From Paraspadella gotoi (taxonomy: Eukaryota > Chaetognatha): a stretch of DNA of 64,000 bases. A program made the position numbers and the translations under genes. Location: assembly GCA_051294375.1 (NCBI GenBank), contig CM119263.1:25249605-25313604 (forward strand), read 5' to 3'. Below, in pieces: positions 63,475 through 64,000 of this stretch. The notes beneath the pieces are model-generated. The model was not told the origin of the DNA, did no database searches, and worked only from the letters and a program-made list of their open reading frames with translations. Position 1 is the first letter of the stretch. Each line of letters begins with the position of its first letter.

Positions 63475-64000
63475 ATCAGATCTCATTAAAACGGATTCGA
63501 TAAAGATTTAATTAACCGATTGCGTCGCGGATAGGTACAAACGCTACCTTCCCTATAAATCAGAATCCCTAACAACGATTAACTTGGACATAGGATTTCT
63601 TTTGCAGAACTTTTCCAGCAGAAGCGATCGCCAGGAAATATGCATACGGATCTCATAAAATCGGTAAAGTCGAATCCCCTTCGCATAGTCAAAGACTCAA
63701 AGACTCTTTTCTCTTTCAATTCGCATTCGCAAAGACTCTTGGTTACACGGCCACACTTCTCATTCAGGAAAGGGCTCCGGTGACCGCTCTCCCCCTCCCA
63801 GACGCTATTCCTCTTTCTCCGGCTGCTTTTTAATAATAATTTCCGTAGTCGCTCCACCTCCACCTCACACTCCCTCCCCGCTCCAGCACCCACTACCATG
63901 ATCCGACCCGATTGGAGCGACTCCTTCTCTAACAACAGATTATCGTTCGGTCTTTCGCTTTCACGTCGAGTGCGTGATGGAGCGAGGTGGCAACCACAAC

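Overview
This is animal (eukaryotic, ecdysozoan-like) genomic DNA: long AT-rich introns, GT-AG splice sites, dense (GA)n/(CT)n, (GAAA)n, (GATA)n and (GAC)n microsatellites, transposon relics and many runs of N from scaffolding. No bacterial-type gene organisation is present.

One gene can be read with confidence. It lies on the minus strand, enters at about 25.23 kb and runs off the left edge at position 1. Twelve coding exons join in perfect phase into at least 507 codons. Exons 1-3 encode a complete THAP zinc-finger domain (C-X4-C-X46-C-X2-H). The end of exon 3 and exon 4 form an alanine-rich linker. Exons 5-12 encode the NAD(H)-binding dehydrogenase-like core of the transcriptional corepressor CtBP, with its GLGRVG motif and catalytic Arg, Glu and His. 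The C-terminal tail lies outside the window. A THAP domain fused to CtBP is the architecture known from Caenorhabditis elegans CTBP-1. The dehydrogenase core here, however, reads closer to arthropod CtBP than to the divergent C. elegans protein. The source is therefore probably a slowly evolving nematode or another ecdysozoan; I cannot name the species.

Layout: 0-2.4 kb, eight compact dehydrogenase exons. 2.4-12 kb, intron 4 (9.6 kb), carrying a long inverted-repeat element (arms about 4.54-6.07 and 9.20-10.80 kb) around a decayed reverse-transcriptase relic, with telomere-like blocks, palindromic MITE-like units and a separate foldback at 10.9-11.83 kb. 12.0-12.6 kb, linker and third THAP exon. 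12.6-24.7 kb, intron 2 (12.1 kb), rich in microsatellites and N gaps, with a CpG-rich block at 13.88-14.3 kb that may be an alternative promoter. 24.7-25.2 kb, first two THAP exons. 25.2-64 kb, no gene I can recognise: microsatellites, low-complexity sequence and large duplicated blocks.

Several duplicated blocks (38.1/39.4 kb, 52.5/53.3 kb, 26-31/31-37 kb) sit directly against gaps of exactly 25 N and differ mostly by small indels. They look like unmerged overlapping contig ends or haplotypes rather than real tandem duplications, so true genomic distances here are probably shorter than the coordinates suggest.
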